Shown here piece by piece: positions 1 to 5,604 of a stretch of DNA of 5,604 bases. A model generated the notes under the pieces. It saw only the letters and a program-made list of their open reading frames with translations, was not told where the DNA came from and ran no database searches. The translations under genes and the position numbers were made by a program. Numbering within the stretch: the stretch's first letter is position 1; every line of letters begins with the position of its first letter. Origin of the DNA: JALZVT01 sp964519335 (lineage in GTDB: Bacteria; Pseudomonadota; Gammaproteobacteria; Pseudomonadales; Azotimanducaceae); NCBI GenBank assembly GCA_964519335.1, contig CAZFIA010000213.1, forward strand, positions 1 to 5,604. The letters are read 5' to 3'.

Positions 1-543
1 GCCAGCAAGTATGGCAAGGCACACGTTATCAAGAGCCATCACAACGTGGGGGGGTTGCCCGAGCGCATGCAGCTTAAGCTGCTCGAACCCTTGCGCGAGC
101 TGTTCAAAGATGAAGTTCGCGAGGTAGGTGTTGCGCTGGGGTTGCCGAAGGAGCTTGTCTATCGGCATCCCTTTCCGGGGCCCGGACTTGGCGTGCGTAT
201 TTTGGGAGAGGTGCGCAAGCGCTACGCCGAAGTCTTGCGTGAGGCTGATGCTATCTTCATAGAAGAACTAAGGAACGCAGGCCTCTACGACTCAGTCAGC
301 CAGGCGTTTGCCGTTTATCTGCCGGTGAAGTCGGTAGGTGTAGTGGGGGATGCCCGTCGTTACGAGCACGTGATTGCACTGCGAGCCGTGGTGACCACCG
401 ATTTTATGACGGCCACCTGGGCTGAGCTGCCTTATGCACTTATTGGTAAGGTATCCAATCGCATCATTAACGAAATTGAAGCCGTGTCGCGAGTGGTATA
501 CGACGTGTCTTCCAAGCCGCCGGCCACTATCGAGTGGGAGTAG
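1..543 (+). CDS. guaA: GMP synthase (glutamine-hydrolysing), C-terminal part
   Basis: Partial gene: frame 1 is open from the first base to the TAG at 541-543, giving 180 residues, about the last third of a protein usually near 525 residues. GuaA converts XMP to GMP in the cytoplasm using ATP and glutamine, the last step of guanine nucleotide synthesis. The visible part begins at the end of the ATP-pyrophosphatase domain, with the conserved loop IKSHHNVGGLP (fragment residues 10-20). It continues into the C-terminal dimerisation domain with RHPFPGPGLGVR (from about residue 55), SQAF, LPVKSVGVVGD, DFMTA, SNRIINE and the family-typical end KPPATIEWE. The N-terminal glutaminase domain and the ATP P-loop lie upstream of the window and cannot be checked. 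An internal GTG at 46 is in frame, but it sits inside a conserved motif and is not the start. No damage is seen. The identification is secure from these motifs. Confidence 0.97.
   Translation, partial: ASKYGKAHVIKSHHNVGGLPERMQLKLLEPLRELFKDEVREVGVALGLPKELVYRHPFPGPGLGVRILGEVRKRYAEVLREADAIFIEELRNAGLYDSVSQAFAVYLPVKSVGVVGDARRYEHVIALRAVVTTDFMTATWAELPYALIGKVSNRIINEIEAVSRVVYDVSSKPPATIEWE
537..540 (+). promoter_or_regulatory. Ribosome binding site for tadA
   Basis: GGAG (within GGGAG, 536-540) lies five bases before the GTG at 546 and inside the last codons of guaA. It supports a tadA start at 546 rather than at the upstream GTG (534), because the motif would fall downstream of that start. A second SD-like stretch, GAGG at 561-564, precedes an in-frame ATG at 570, so this site does not settle the start alone. 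Confidence 0.5.
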
Positions 544-545
544 TT

Positions 546-1037
546 GTGGGAGGTTCTGACGAGGCGCACATGCGCGCAGCGCTTACGCTCGCGGATCAGG
601 CGGCAAGCCTTGGAGAAGTGCCGGTAGGTGCCGTGGTGGTGCAGGGCGACAAGATCGTGGGCCGTGGGCACAATCGACAGATTGCGGATTGCGACCCAAG
701 CGCGCATGCCGAGGTGATTGCTATTCGCGCCGCCGCGAAAGCAACGGGGAACTACCGCCTTACTGATGCTGTGCTCTACAGCACCATCGAGCCTTGCACT
801 ATGTGTCTGGGTGCAACAGTCCACGCCCGGATTGCGCGGATCGTTTTTGGAGCGCCAGAACCCCGGGCGGGCGCGATCGATTTGCTGGCTAGTCGAGCTG
901 AGCCCGGTAAACGGTTTAATCATTTACCTGAAGTTACTAGTGGCTGCCTTGCCATCGAGTGTGGTGATCGGCTGATCCGGTTTTTCCGCGATAGACGCCG
1001 GACTCAGGCTTCAGGAGACTCCGCGCTTGAGTCGTGA
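546..1037 (+). CDS. tadA: tRNA-specific adenosine deaminase TadA
   Basis: 163 residues from GTG 546. TadA deaminates adenosine 34 of tRNA-Arg(ACG) to inosine in the cytoplasm, using a zinc-bound water. The deaminase fold is clear: GEVPVGAVVV after the first helix, the HAE motif (zinc-ligand His54, proton-shuttle Glu56), and PCTMC with zinc ligands Cys84 and Cys87. Next come HARIARIVFGA and a C-terminal FFRDRRR helix, where the family has aromatic and basic residues that contact tRNA. Start choice: GTG 546 lies two bases past the guaA stop, has GGAG five bases upstream and retains the first helix. GTG 534 would add four residues and overlap guaA; ATG 570 (preceded by GAGG 561-564) would cut into helix 1. 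Oddity: after VFGAPEPRAGA, the GAAGSLM-type loop of E. coli TadA is shortened, and the stretch before NH is longer. The 3' end overlaps purL by 11 bases, so the two are probably co-translated. Confidence 0.94.
   Translation: MGGSDEAHMRAALTLADQAASLGEVPVGAVVVQGDKIVGRGHNRQIADCDPSAHAEVIAIRAAAKATGNYRLTDAVLYSTIEPCTMCLGATVHARIARIVFGAPEPRAGAIDLLASRAEPGKRFNHLPEVTSGCLAIECGDRLIRFFRDRRRTQASGDSALES
1013..1017 (+). promoter_or_regulatory. Ribosome binding site for purL
   Basis: AGGAG lies nine bases before the TTG at 1027, inside the 3' end of tadA. It is the only strong SD-like sequence close to the beginning of the PurL homology and decides the start. The first in-frame ATG is more than 130 codons downstream, beyond the conserved N-terminal domain. 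A second in-frame TTG at 1048 has no comparable motif at the right distance. Confidence 0.7.
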
Positions 1038-4000
1038 ACTTATAGTCTTGCCGGGGCGAGCCGCACTTTCGGCGTTTGCCCTCGAGAAAACTCTTGATCG
1101 GCTGCAAGCGTTGGAAGGTGACATCGCCGGCTGCTACGCCGAGTTTGTTCACCTCCTCGATTGCGCTCGACCGCTCAACAGTCAAGAACGGGAGCGCGCT
1201 GATGCGTTGCTTGATTACGGACCAACGCAAGGGCTGCCTGCATCCTGTGGGGTACAGGTCACTACGGTTTTGCCAAGGCCTGGCACCATTTCCCCCTGGT
1301 CGAGCAAGGCGACTGATATTTTCTCGATATGCGGGCTTGGTGTTGTTGCGCGCGTGGAGCGGGGCGTGCGTTGGTACCTGGAAGGCGCAACGGATGCCAT
1401 CAATAACCCAGACGTGCACAGCGTTTTGTTCGATCGCATGACTCAGACGCTTTCATCTGACGCGCAGTTCGATCAGGTATTTAGCGAAACCGCTCCGCGA
1501 CCGCTTAAGCGCATAGCACTCTCGGACCTGTCTCGTGCCAACACAGAACTAGGCCTTGCGCTGTCAGATGACGAGATCGCTTATCTGAGCCGGGCGTTTG
1601 CCGAGCTCGACCGCGAGCCTACCGACGTCGAGCTCATGATGTTTGCCCAGGCCAACTCAGAGCACTGCCGTCACAAAGTATTTAACGCAAGCTGGACGGC
1701 GGACGACAAGCCGGCAGAACTTTCGCTGTTCCAGATGATCCGCAACACGCACAAACACATAAACGGTCGCGGCGTGCTAAGCGCCTACTCCGATAACGCG
1801 GCGGTCATAGAGGGGCCTGAGCAAGATCGGCTGCTGGTGAATCCTGAAGACCACACCTATGAGTTTGCGCGCGAGCCCGTTCACGTGTTGATGAAAGTCG
1901 AAACGCATAATCATCCAACGGCAATTGCGCCCTTCCCGGGTGCTGCCACCGGATCGGGTGGTGAAATTCGTGATGAAGGGGCTGTGGGCCGCGGCTCAAA
2001 ACCCAAGGCGGGTCTTGCTGGGTTTACCACGTCGCATCTGAACATTCCCGGTGACCCGCAACCCTGGGAAACTGAAATCGGCAAGCCAGAAAAGATTGCG
2101 AGCGCCCTCGACATCATGCTCGAAGGGCCCGTGGGCGCGGCCAGTTTCAACAACGAATTTGGTCGGCCCGCGCTCACTGGTTATTTTCGTACCTTTGAAA
2201 TGCAGGATTCGACTGGCGGCGAGAACCACAGCGGCTATCACAAGCCCATTATGGTCGCGGGGGGGCTCGGCAATGTTCGTTCTGAGCACGTGCTGGCCGC
2301 GCCCGTAGCCGTTGGTGCCAAACTGATTGTGCTGGGAGGGCCGGCGATGCTCATTGGTCTTGGCGGAGGTGCCGCCTCCAGCATGACCTCTGGTCAAAGT
2401 TCGAGTGATCTCGATTTTGCGTCAGTGCAGCGCGGTAACGCTGAGATGCAGCGTCGCGCGCAAGAAGTAATTGATGCCTGTTGTGCGCTGGGTGATGCAA
2501 ACCCAATTGAGCTTATACATGATGTGGGTGCCGGTGGTTTGTCTAACGCACTGCCCGAACTTGCCAAGGACGCGGGCACAGGTGCCAACTTTGAGCTGCG
2601 GCAAATTCCCAATGCAGATCCGGGAATGGCGCCAATGGAGATCTGGTGCAACGAGTCTCAAGAGCGTTACGTTATGGCGGTAAATGCTAACCGCGTTGCT
2701 GTGTTCGAGGCGATTTGCGCTCGTGAGCGTTGTCCCTATGCGATTGTTGGCGAAGCAACTGCTGAGTCGCATCTGCGCCTAAACGATGAGTTGCTGGAGG
2801 ATACGCCAGTTGATCTGCCGATGGAGGTGTTGTTTGGAAACGCACCTCAGCTAAACCGTCGCTTCGAGTCGAGCGAAAATGCCGCTGCGGATTTCAAATC
2901 GAACGATTCAAGCCTGCTTACAAACCTTGAAAGCGTGCTGCGGTTTCCGTCGGTAGGCAGCAAGAAATTTTTGATCACAATTGGCGATCGCAGTATTACC
3001 GGGCTGGTGGCTCAAGAGCAGATGGTAGGTCCCTGGCAGGAACCGGTTGCAGACGTCGCAGTCACCGCGTCGAGTTTTAACGCTTACACCGGCGAAGCCA
3101 TGTGCATGGGCGAGCGGCCGGCGCTTGCCCACCTCAATCCGGCAGCGAGTGCGCGTATGGCGGTGGGCGAAGCGCTCACCAATCTCGCCGCTGCGCGCGT
3201 TACAGAACTGTCGCGGGTTGTGCTGTCCGCCAACTGGATGGCAGCGGCAGGCCGCGGTACAGAAGACCAGGCGCTGTTTGAAGCGGTGCAGGCGGTGGGC
3301 ATGGAGATGTGCCCGCAGCTAGGCATTGCGATACCGGTGGGTAAGGACAGCCTGTCGATGCGAACGGCCTGGTCGATTAATGCGGCTGAGCGAGCTGTCA
3401 CTTCACCTATGACGCTCAATGTCACCGCGTTTGCCCCGGTTGCTGATATTCGCAAGACGCTCACTCCGCAGCTGCAGGTGAATGAGCAGGCTACCGTGCT
3501 GGTGCTGGCGGAGTTGGGTCAGCAGCGACTGGGGGGTAGTGCGCTGGCGCAGGTGCAAAAGCAATTGGGCTCAACCTGTCCCGATGTTGACGACGTGGCA
3601 CAGCTCAAGGGGTTGATTGAAACTCTGCTTGCCCAGAACGATGCCGGTGCCTTGCTTGCTTACCACGATCGAAGTGATGGGGGATTGATTGTCGCGGCGC
3701 TTGAGATGGCGTTTGCCGGTCGTTGTGGCGTTGAGCTTAATTTTCAAGGTGTGGACGCCGCAGGCCACAACCCTGCGGCACTGTTGTTCAACGAAGAGCT
3801 GGGTGTGTTGTTGCAAGTGCGCGCTGTCGATGCGGCTGATGTTTGTACAGCCTTCGCTAGAGCCGGAGTTCGAGCCATGGTGGTGGGAAGTCCCAGATTT
3901 GATGACAAGATTGAAGTGTACTGCGATGGCCAATCGGTGCTTTCCTCAACGCGTGTCCATCTGCAGGAAACCTGGGCACGCACGAGTTATGAAATGCAGC

Positions 4001-4881
4001 GCCTTAGAGATAATCCAACCTGCGCCGATATGGAATTTGCGGGTATCGCCAAGAACGATCCTGGCTTTTCTGCGGTCACCACCTTCGATGTCGATGACGA
4101 TATCGCAGCACCTTACATTGGCATCACCAAACCCAAAGTAGCCATATTGCGCGAGCAGGGAGTGAACGGGCAGATAGAAATGGCGGCGGCCTTTGATCGC
4201 GCGGGCTTTACCTCGGTTGATGTGCACATGAGCGATCTATTGGCTCAACCGGAGAGGCTCGATAACTTTGCAACGCTGGTTGCTTGTGGTGGCTTCTCGT
4301 ACGGCGATGTTTTGGGTGGAGGCGGTGGCTGGGCGAAGTCGATCTTGTTCGATGACGAGCTGCGTCGGGCTTTTGAACGCTTCTTTGCTCGCGACTCTCT
4401 AGCGCTTGGGGTGTGCAACGGCTGTCAGATGTTTGCACAGTTAAAAACTCTGGTGCCTGGCGCGCAAGGCTGGCCGCGTTTTGTAACCAACAAGAGCCAG
4501 CAATTTGAAGGTCGCACAACACTGGTTGCTATTGAGGATGCGCCGTCTCCCTGGCTTACAGGAATGGCGGGCAGCGTGTTGCCGGTGGCGCTGGCACATG
4601 GCGAGGGTTATGCCGAGCTAGAAGAAGGACACAGGCCAACAACCGCACTGCGCTATGTTGATAATCAGCATCAGCCCACCACGAACTACCCTGCCAATCC
4701 TAACGGTTCGCCCGATGGTATTGCTGGCGTGACGGCGGCAGAGGGTCGGGTCTTGATAATGATGCCGCATCCAGAACGGGTCTTTAGAGCGTCGCAAAAT
4801 GCCTGGGCTGATAATGCCTGGACCGAAGATGGTCCCTGGATGCGATTGTTCCGTAATGCGCGCTGCGCTCTGAGTGGTTAG
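1027..4881 (+). CDS. purL: Phosphoribosylformylglycinamidine (FGAM) synthase, long single-chain form
   Basis: 1284 residues, close to the roughly 1295 of E. coli PurL, so full length. It converts FGAR, ATP and glutamine to FGAM, the fourth step of purine synthesis, in the cytoplasm. The N-terminal PurS-like domain (about 1-150) has ALSAF, PLNS and PRPGTISPWSSKATDI. The first synthetase half carries NSEHCRHK (210-217), VETHNHP (291-297), PFPGAATGSGGEIRDEG (302-318), a glycine-rich GLGGGAASSMTSG (444-456) and HDVGAGGL (498-505). The second half carries a QEP segment, VGKDSLSM (771-778) and HDRSDGG (880-886). The C-terminal class I glutaminase has REQGVNG (1042-1048), GGFSYGD (1088-1094), nucleophile Cys1130 in GVCNGCQ, HGEGY (1191-1195) and the catalytic pair His1248/Glu1250 in PHPE. 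No frameshift or missing catalytic residue was found. The start is TTG with AGGAG nine bases upstream, overlapping tadA by 11 bases, so expression is probably coupled to tadA. Family and full length are secure; the exact start is slightly less so. Confidence 0.97.
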   Translation: MSRELIVLPGRAALSAFALEKTLDRLQALEGDIAGCYAEFVHLLDCARPLNSQERERADALLDYGPTQGLPASCGVQVTTVLPRPGTISPWSSKATDIFSICGLGVVARVERGVRWYLEGATDAINNPDVHSVLFDRMTQTLSSDAQFDQVFSETAPRPLKRIALSDLSRANTELGLALSDDEIAYLSRAFAELDREPTDVELMMFAQANSEHCRHKVFNASWTADDKPAELSLFQMIRNTHKHINGRGVLSAYSDNAAVIEGPEQDRLLVNPEDHTYEFAREPVHVLMKVETHNHPTAIAPFPGAATGSGGEIRDEGAVGRGSKPKAGLAGFTTSHLNIPGDPQPWETEIGKPEKIASALDIMLEGPVGAASFNNEFGRPALTGYFRTFEMQDSTGGENHSGYHKPIMVAGGLGNVRSEHVLAAPVAVGAKLIVLGGPAMLIGLGGGAASSMTSGQSSSDLDFASVQRGNAEMQRRAQEVIDACCALGDANPIELIHDVGAGGLSNALPELAKDAGTGANFELRQIPNADPGMAPMEIWCNESQERYVMAVNANRVAVFEAICARERCPYAIVGEATAESHLRLNDELLEDTPVDLPMEVLFGNAPQLNRRFESSENAAADFKSNDSSLLTNLESVLRFPSVGSKKFLITIGDRSITGLVAQEQMVGPWQEPVADVAVTASSFNAYTGEAMCMGERPALAHLNPAASARMAVGEALTNLAAARVTELSRVVLSANWMAAAGRGTEDQALFEAVQAVGMEMCPQLGIAIPVGKDSLSMRTAWSINAAERAVTSPMTLNVTAFAPVADIRKTLTPQLQVNEQATVLVLAELGQQRLGGSALAQVQKQLGSTCPDVDDVAQLKGLIETLLAQNDAGALLAYHDRSDGGLIVAALEMAFAGRCGVELNFQGVDAAGHNPAALLFNEELGVLLQVRAVDAADVCTAFARAGVRAMVVGSPRFDDKIEVYCDGQSVLSSTRVHLQETWARTSYEMQRLRDNPTCADMEFAGIAKNDPGFSAVTTFDVDDDIAAPYIGITKPKVAILREQGVNGQIEMAAAFDRAGFTSVDVHMSDLLAQPERLDNFATLVACGGFSYGDVLGGGGGWAKSILFDDELRRAFERFFARDSLALGVCNGCQMFAQLKTLVPGAQGWPRFVTNKSQQFEGRTTLVAIEDAPSPWLTGMAGSVLPVALAHGEGYAELEEGHRPTTALRYVDNQHQPTTNYPANPNGSPDGIAGVTAAEGRVLIMMPHPERVFRASQNAWADNAWTEDGPWMRLFRNARCALSG

Positions 4882-4888
4882 AGACAGT

Positions 4889-4919
4889 TAGTCCTCTTTA
4901 CTAGTCCTCTTTACTAGTC
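4889..4919. repeat. 13-bp tandem duplication at the purL/NUDIX convergent junction
   Basis: The unit TAGTCCTCTTTAC occurs twice in perfect tandem (4889-4901 and 4902-4914), followed by a partial third copy, TAGTC (4915-4919). It fills most of the 32-bp gap between the purL stop and the NUDIX stop and overlaps the NUDIX stop codon. On the minus strand each copy boundary reads TAGTAA, so the NUDIX frame ends in two adjacent stop codons (TAG 4916-4914, then TAA 4913-4911). Two copies of the palindrome ACTAGT (4900-4905, 4913-4918) could pair around a 7-base loop. CCTCT (4906-4910) could instead pair with AGAGG (4920-4924). Neither stem is GC-rich or followed by a T-run, so I do not call a terminator. 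Confidence 0.85.
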
Positions 4920-5468
4920 AGAGGCGATTCTGCGCCGGAAATTAACCACGCTGTCATGTACCGGGAACTCATCGCCCGCCAATCGATCTTTGAAATAGTT
5001 TTTGAGCGTGTCTGTAACCACAGGAAACGCAAGCTCATCCCAGGGAATCTCTGCTTCGCTAAAGAGCTTGGTGTCGAGGCTTTCAGTGCCGACGCCGTAT
5101 TTTCCGTCAACTACGGAAGCCTTATAAAAGACATAGATCTGTGAGATGTGGGGCAGACTAAAAACCGTATAGAGCGACGAATTTTCTACCTTAGCTTCGG
5201 CTTCTTCCCAGGTTTCGCGGTGCGCGCCTGCCTCTATAGTTTCGCCGTTTTCCAGAAACCCAGCGGGTAGCGTCCAATAGCCTTTGCGCGGCTCAATGGC
5301 GCGCTTGCACAGCAAGACCTTGTTGTCCCATAGGGGTAAGCAACCAGCGACTACCTTGGGGTTAGCATAGTGAATGGTGCCGCAGCGCGAGCACACCGCG
5401 CGCTCGCGGTTGTCGTCTGGAGGTATCTCAAGTCGAGTCTCGGCACCGCAATCGCTACAGAACTTCAT
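4914..5468 (-). CDS. Zinc-ribbon NUDIX hydrolase
   Basis: 184 residues from ATG 5468-5466 to TAG 4916-4914. NUDIX enzymes cleave nucleoside diphosphates linked to another group, using Mg2+ or Mn2+. A short N-terminal zinc ribbon has Cys4, Cys7, Cys26 and Cys29 (CSDCG and CSRCG), followed by HYANPKVVAG. The catalytic part has WTLPAG (65-70) and a NUDIX box starting at Gly70, with Glu76, Arg84-Glu85 and the metal-binding Glu88-Glu89. The box's late glycine is replaced by Glu91. Downstream stretches SLPHISQIYVF, GTESLDTKLF and IPWDELAFP are typical of zinc-ribbon NUDIX proteins in Pseudomonas and relatives and, from memory, of plant NUDX23, a FAD pyrophosphatase. FAD or a similar dinucleotide is therefore a plausible substrate, but this is inference. 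No clear SD precedes the ATG; a small duplication lies there instead. The gene is convergent with purL and 41 bp downstream of another minus-strand gene, so it may be the second gene of that operon. Confidence 0.9.
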   Translation of the reverse strand: MKFCSDCGAETRLEIPPDDNRERAVCSRCGTIHYANPKVVAGCLPLWDNKVLLCKRAIEPRKGYWTLPAGFLENGETIEAGAHRETWEEAEAKVENSSLYTVFSLPHISQIYVFYKASVVDGKYGVGTESLDTKLFSEAEIPWDELAFPVVTDTLKNYFKDRLAGDEFPVHDSVVNFRRRIASD

Positions 5469-5479
5469 CTACAGAACTT
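5455..5479. repeat. 11-bp direct repeat (14-bp period) flanking the NUDIX start codon
   Basis: CTACAGAACTT is present at 5455-5465 and again at 5469-5479, separated only by CAT, the reverse complement of the NUDIX ATG. The copies look like a 14-bp tandem duplication with three diverged bases. The inner copy encodes the start of the protein (KFCS); the outer copy occupies the place where a ribosome binding site would be expected. The period is not a multiple of three, so the outer copy does not extend the reading frame. Confidence 0.85.
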
Positions 5480-5509
5480 AGAATTTCACGTAATTGCCAA
5501 GTATAGCGG

Positions 5510-5604
5510 CTATTTGTCCTGTTCGTGTTCCGTTGTATCTTCAAGGACGATTACCTCAGCACTTCGGGCGTGTAGCTCGATCGGCATGGGAAACGGTACT
5601 ATGG
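5510..5604 (-). CDS. C-terminal end of an unidentified protein
   Basis: On the minus strand a frame is open from the right edge (first full codon at 5602-5600) to a TAG at 5512-5510, giving 30 residues. It begins IVPFPMPIELHARSAEVIVL and ends in a polar, acidic tail, EDTTEHEQDK. Another minus-strand frame in this stretch (from 5603) stops at 5558-5556, and the one in register with the first base (5604) stops at its second codon. Mixed codon use and the 41-bp spacing to the co-oriented NUDIX gene suggest a genuine upstream gene of the same operon. I do not recognise the family from so short a tail, and its start lies outside the window. A chance open frame of 30 codons cannot be excluded. Confidence 0.5.
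   Translation of the reverse strand, partial: IVPFPMPIELHARSAEVIVLEDTTEHEQDK

Noticed and set aside
46..48. GTG as a start for a short stand-alone protein
   Set aside because: The frame is open back to base 1, and the residues before it (KSHHN) belong to the conserved GuaA loop, so this is an internal codon of a gene cut by the window edge.
432..923. Long open frame on the minus strand across the guaA/tadA boundary
   Set aside because: It lies opposite two clearly identified genes, its translation shows no recognisable motif, and its length fits chance opening in moderately GC-rich coding DNA.
1996..2397. Minus-strand open frame inside purL, with several similar ones at 937-1419, 2422-2772, 3084-3464 and 3571-3933
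   Set aside because: All are antisense to an intact, motif-rich purL frame. Their translations have low-complexity, Arg/Ser/Ala-rich composition typical of shadow frames, and none has a convincing ribosome binding site or neighbour.
3689..4141. Plus-strand 150-codon open frame inside purL
   Set aside because: It is an out-of-frame reading of purL, which continues through it with conserved HDRSDGG and LREQGVNG on either side. There is no sign of a frameshift or a second product.
4906..4924. Possible intrinsic terminator CCTCT...AGAGG after purL
   Set aside because: Only five base pairs with a nine-base loop, no T-run on either strand, and an equally plausible alternative ACTAGT/ACTAGT pairing; too weak to annotate.
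4956..5144. Plus-strand small open frame opposite the NUDIX gene
   Set aside because: The minus strand here encodes conserved NUDIX protein sequence (TESLDTKLF, WDELAFP); the plus-strand frame shows no independent support.
5500..5505. TATACT on the minus strand upstream of the NUDIX gene, resembling a -10 box
   Set aside because: No acceptable -35 sequence lies 16 to 18 bases upstream, and the close spacing to the upstream co-oriented gene makes a shared transcript more likely.

Overview
This window is an ordinary housekeeping segment of a proteobacterial chromosome, most likely from a gammaproteobacterium. The proteins read closest, from memory, to Escherichia/Pseudomonas-type GuaA, TadA and the long single-chain (about 1300-residue) form of PurL. 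That PurL form is typical of Gamma- and Betaproteobacteria; Gram-positive bacteria and archaea split it into PurL/PurQ/PurS. I cannot fix a genus. No tRNA, rRNA, CRISPR array, insertion sequence or phage gene is visible.

Layout: (1) 1-543, plus strand, the C-terminal third of guaA (GMP synthase), whose start lies outside the window. (2) 546-1037, plus, tadA (tRNA adenosine deaminase), starting two bases after the guaA stop. (3) 1027-4881, plus, complete purL (FGAM synthase), starting at a TTG that overlaps the end of tadA by 11 bases. (4) 4882-4913, a 32-bp convergent junction holding most of a 13-bp tandem duplication and no convincing terminator. (5) 4914-5468, minus, a zinc-ribbon NUDIX hydrolase. 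(6) 5469-5509, a short gap with a small duplication next to the NUDIX start. (7) 5510-5604, minus, the last 30 codons of an unidentified gene running off the window edge.

The three plus-strand genes are packed so tightly that they very probably form one transcription unit with translational coupling. guaA and purL act in purine nucleotide synthesis: PurL makes FGAM at the fourth step towards IMP, and GuaA makes GMP from XMP. Both are glutamine amidotransferases. TadA supplies inosine at the tRNA-Arg wobble position and is linked to them mainly by position. The two minus-strand genes look like a separate operon convergent with the first.

I looked for an undescribed system and found none. The items worth a second look are small: non-ATG coupled starts, an altered loop in TadA, a changed Gly position in the NUDIX box, short tandem duplications at both ends of the NUDIX gene, the apparent absence of mltF between tadA and purL, and the unnamed C-terminal fragment at the right edge.
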